This document shows positions 62,010-64,000 of a DNA stretch of 64,000 nt, one piece after another. This stretch comes from JABSOG01 sp965277695 (GTDB taxonomy: Bacteria > Pseudomonadota > Gammaproteobacteria > Enterobacterales > Alteromonadaceae), in contig CBDIDQ010000063.1 of NCBI GenBank assembly GCA_965277695.1, positions 1-64,000 on the forward strand. The letters run 5' to 3'. The position numbers were made by a program, and so were the translations under genes. How positions within the stretch are numbered: the first letter of the stretch is position 1; the number at the start of each line of letters is the position of its first letter. The notes beneath the pieces are model-generated. The model saw nothing but the letters and a program-made list of their open reading frames with translations. It was not told where the DNA came from and made no database searches.

Positions 62010-63830
62010 TTATTCAACAATAAATGACTGCATTGCCGCATCGGATTTATCGTTGATCCCGTCAATCAAACACGCTTGAATATCAGTAAATTCTTTTTCA
62101 TAATAATCGGATTTATCAATGATGATATCGTTTAATTTATCGCATAACTGACTTGCAGGCACAGCGTTCAACACCGTAAACTGATCTGCCAACACATCAA
62201 GGTAGTTATCCATCTGTTGCAACTCACTTTTTACCGGCAACACACAAATACCAGCCAAAATAGCGTCATAGGCACTGGCGGTCATCTGCGTGATCACGCA
62301 ACGTGCTTTTGACAACGCCGCATCAATCTCGCCAAAATCCCAGGTCCATCCCGGCGGTAGCTCAGCCCAGCCAATTCGGCCAAGCAACGCCTTATGGCTC
62401 ATCATCGGGTGTGGTTTAACCCTAACTCCCATCTTCAACTCAGTGCTGATCCAATGATGAGACGCCTTTACTGACTCCAACACTTCAGCACTGGCAGTCA
62501 CGTTCAAGGCCAACAAAATGACCAAATCACCGGAGCGTTTAATTGGTTTAATAACACTTGGTATGGTTTGACGAATACCGGCACCAGTAACCACCCGATC
62601 CTCAGGCATCCCCAGATTGATTAAGTTCTCTTTGGCAATGTTACCGTTACACACCACCCGGTCGGGTTTCACACAACTGTCCCATTCTGATGCCACACTG
62701 TTATAACCCAAAAAGCCCTTGCTCACCAAGGCATGGTAAAAACCGATAGAATAACTTTTTAACGGTAACTCTCGAATAGCTTTGCGAATAGGGTGCTCAA
62801 ACAACATGTTTTCAAAATGATCAAGGGTGATCAAAGAAGTTACCGACGGCGACCAGCGCTTTAACATTGGAATATAGCGCCAATATGTCGCACCAGCACC
62901 ACACAACTGCAATAGTCTTTCCCGCGTGACCAACGAGCGACAACGAATACCGGGGTATTCAATGCTTTGTTTTAAGCAAAAAGCACTTTTAAACGCTTGA
63001 TACAACGACCAGAGATAATCCTTAGGGGTCAACCAGTCATCGGCGATTAATGCATTGGATTGGCGTAAACGCTGATAGGCGGTTTTTAACGGCATTTGCA
63101 CATTGCAAAACCAAGCCAAGGTATGGACTTGTTTGCCCTGCTGTTTCATCCAATCCGGCAATTCTCTAAAGTAACTGCATCGAACCTTGTCAGCGGATTT
63201 AAAAGAGTTATCATCAAGGCATTGATGAATCAAATAAGCTTCGCCTTTTGGCGCTTCAATAACATCGGGGCGAGATTGTTTGGCGTACCAAGCATGTTTG
63301 GCAAAGCGACTACATTGTCGCAAGAAAGTATAACCAGCCCTAGCCAGTAACAAGCCAGTATCCCTGATACGATACAATCGGGGTTTCAATTCGCACTGAA
63401 CGTCGTAGGCGTCTTTAAGGTTATTGTATACATCAGCTAACACGTAGGAGTCTTCGCAAACAACCACTATCTTTGGATAATGCTCAGCATGGCTTTCCAA
63501 CCAGCTGATTAGCGCCGCAATCTGGCAAATACCGAGATAAAACGGTGACACCAAATTGTTGCGACTGGCCAAGTTTGACATCCACCAATTCAGTGAGTCA
63601 CCATTAGCCAAACGTTGTTGTTCCAACCACTGTAAAAACGGTTGCAATTGGATCTTTTGTTGCTGATCTAATTGAGATTGTAAAGAAATCCGCTGTTGCG
63701 CTATTTCCTTTTTCGATTCTTGTTCAGAGCCTTGTTCACACCGCATTAATTTTAAATAGTCACCGCCCAAATAAATCCACGGCTGGTCAGCATTGGCAAA
63801 TTGCCGATAGTGAACAAGTTCAATGATCAT
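62010..63830 (-). CDS. Large surface-carbohydrate biosynthesis protein, possible glycosyltransferase
   Basis: 606 residues. LNWWMSNLASRNNLVSPFYL and LISWLESHAEHYPKIVVVCE in the N-terminal third, and VCNGNIAKENLINLGMPEDR with GVRVKPHPMMSHKALLGRIG in the C-terminal half, resemble the LIC13510-type surface carbohydrate family as I recall it. The C-terminal half looks like a GT-B donor domain (CVITQMTASAYDAILAGICV). A specific function is not known. The ATG overlaps the stop of the aldolase-like gene (ATGA), so the two are coupled. It is separated from the CDP-sugar operon by 236 bases. Confidence 0.6.
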   Translation of the reverse strand: MIIELVHYRQFANADQPWIYLGGDYLKLMRCEQGSEQESKKEIAQQRISLQSQLDQQQKIQLQPFLQWLEQQRLANGDSLNWWMSNLASRNNLVSPFYLGICQIAALISWLESHAEHYPKIVVVCEDSYVLADVYNNLKDAYDVQCELKPRLYRIRDTGLLLARAGYTFLRQCSRFAKHAWYAKQSRPDVIEAPKGEAYLIHQCLDDNSFKSADKVRCSYFRELPDWMKQQGKQVHTLAWFCNVQMPLKTAYQRLRQSNALIADDWLTPKDYLWSLYQAFKSAFCLKQSIEYPGIRCRSLVTRERLLQLCGAGATYWRYIPMLKRWSPSVTSLITLDHFENMLFEHPIRKAIRELPLKSYSIGFYHALVSKGFLGYNSVASEWDSCVKPDRVVCNGNIAKENLINLGMPEDRVVTGAGIRQTIPSVIKPIKRSGDLVILLALNVTASAEVLESVKASHHWISTELKMGVRVKPHPMMSHKALLGRIGWAELPPGWTWDFGEIDAALSKARCVITQMTASAYDAILAGICVLPVKSELQQMDNYLDVLADQFTVLNAVPASQLCDKLNDIIIDKSDYYEKEFTDIQACLIDGINDKSDAAMQSFIVE

Positions 63831-64000
63831 TTGTTGTTAAAAGCACTAACAGAATTTAAGTAAAAGTCAGTCATCGCATAACTGTCGGCAACATAGGCAA
63901 CAAACTGAAAGCCCATTTCACGAAATTCACGACAGGCGACGATATCACGAGAGAAAGTACCGGCAATCTTGCCCGCTGCTTTGATCACCGTAAGGCATTT
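63827..64000 (-). CDS. HpcH/HpaI-type aldolase, C-terminal part (partial)
   Basis: Only the last 57 codons are inside the window. The segment KAAGKIAGTFSRDIVACREF followed by REMGFQFVAYVADSYAMTDF resembles the end of the HpcH/HpaI aldolase barrel (GKPxG...A...xxGFxFVAxxxD). Such enzymes cleave or form keto acids, possibly to make an acidic sugar. It overlaps the start of the 62010 gene by four bases. The catalytic part is beyond the window edge. Confidence 0.6.
   Translation of the reverse strand, partial: KCLTVIKAAGKIAGTFSRDIVACREFREMGFQFVAYVADSYAMTDFYLNSVSAFNNK

Noticed and set aside
62350..62365. GGCGGTAGCTC on the plus strand, resembling the ops/JUMPstart element of RfaH-controlled loci
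   Set aside because: It lies inside a minus-strand gene, on the opposite strand, and lacks the final GT of the consensus. A similar GGCGGTAG on the minus strand within gmhB is also internal. No JUMPstart is seen in front of any operon.

Overview
The window is a roughly 64 kb surface-polysaccharide locus (O-antigen, capsule or exopolysaccharide of the Wzx/Wzy type) from a Gram-negative bacterium. Almost every gene lies on the minus strand; only three genes (26960-30268) are on the plus strand. Lipoprotein signal peptides, a Wzz-type chain-length regulator, GmhB and CysD, protein style and moderate base composition (judged by eye) suggest a gammaproteobacterium, possibly marine. The genus cannot be named from the sequence. 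I see no rRNA, tRNA, CRISPR array, transposase, Wza/Wzc exporter or ABC exporter.

Layout by region. (1) 1-2436: a sugar aminotransferase, a sugar oxidoreductase and the start of an initiating sugar transferase. (2) 2598-8805: an operon wzz, polymerase/ligase-like protein, glycosyltransferase, MurJ-like flippase and an asparagine-synthase-like protein. (3) 8967-16200: two very large lipoproteins, one with PKD-like and FG-GAP domains, the other with PKD-like, LRR and PQQ-propeller regions. (4) 16363-22348: UDP-glucose dehydrogenase, then an oxidoreductase, acyltransferase and aminotransferase in the order of the Pseudomonas wbpA-B-D-E pathway, then a glycosyltransferase and a second acetyltransferase. 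(5) 22474-26783: a glycosyltransferase operon including an Alg13/Alg14-like pair and a polyprenol-phosphate-sugar synthase next to DUF2304. (6) 26960-37015: a mixed accessory region with an LpxA-like acyltransferase, a glycosyltransferase, a small secreted protein, a free-standing OvoA-C-like methyltransferase, a 162 bp candidate MITE, an orphan cysD, an ASPIC/UnbV protein, and a secreted protein with a tail-spike S74 chaperone domain. (7) 37324-43991: GDP-mannose synthesis (ManC), flippase, GmhB, glycosyltransferase and a WbpM-like dehydratase. (8) 44165-61767: a long operon-like run with a CDP-deoxysugar module, two glycosyltransferases, a TagD-like cytidylyltransferase, polymerase, deacetylase, LicD, a carbamoylation module (SxtJ-like protein, a 49-residue DUF5989 protein, carbamoyltransferase), an SGNH-fold protein, methyltransferase, HIT protein, initiating sugar transferase, aminotransferase and a further polymerase. 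(9) 62010-64000: a large surface-carbohydrate protein and the end of an HpcH/HpaI-type aldolase.

How it may work together (inference): nucleotide-sugar enzymes supply UDP-uronic/diamino sugars, GDP-mannose and a CDP-6-deoxy-amino sugar. Initiating transferases and about seven to nine glycosyltransferases build lipid-linked repeats. Two flippases and three polymerase-like proteins export and polymerise them under Wzz control. LicD/TagD, the carbamoyltransferase, deacetylase, acetyltransferases and an amidotransferase-like protein decorate them. More than one flippase, polymerase and initiating transferase implies more than one glycan, or a recently merged locus. Many short tandem duplications of 10-18 bp occur both within genes and between them.
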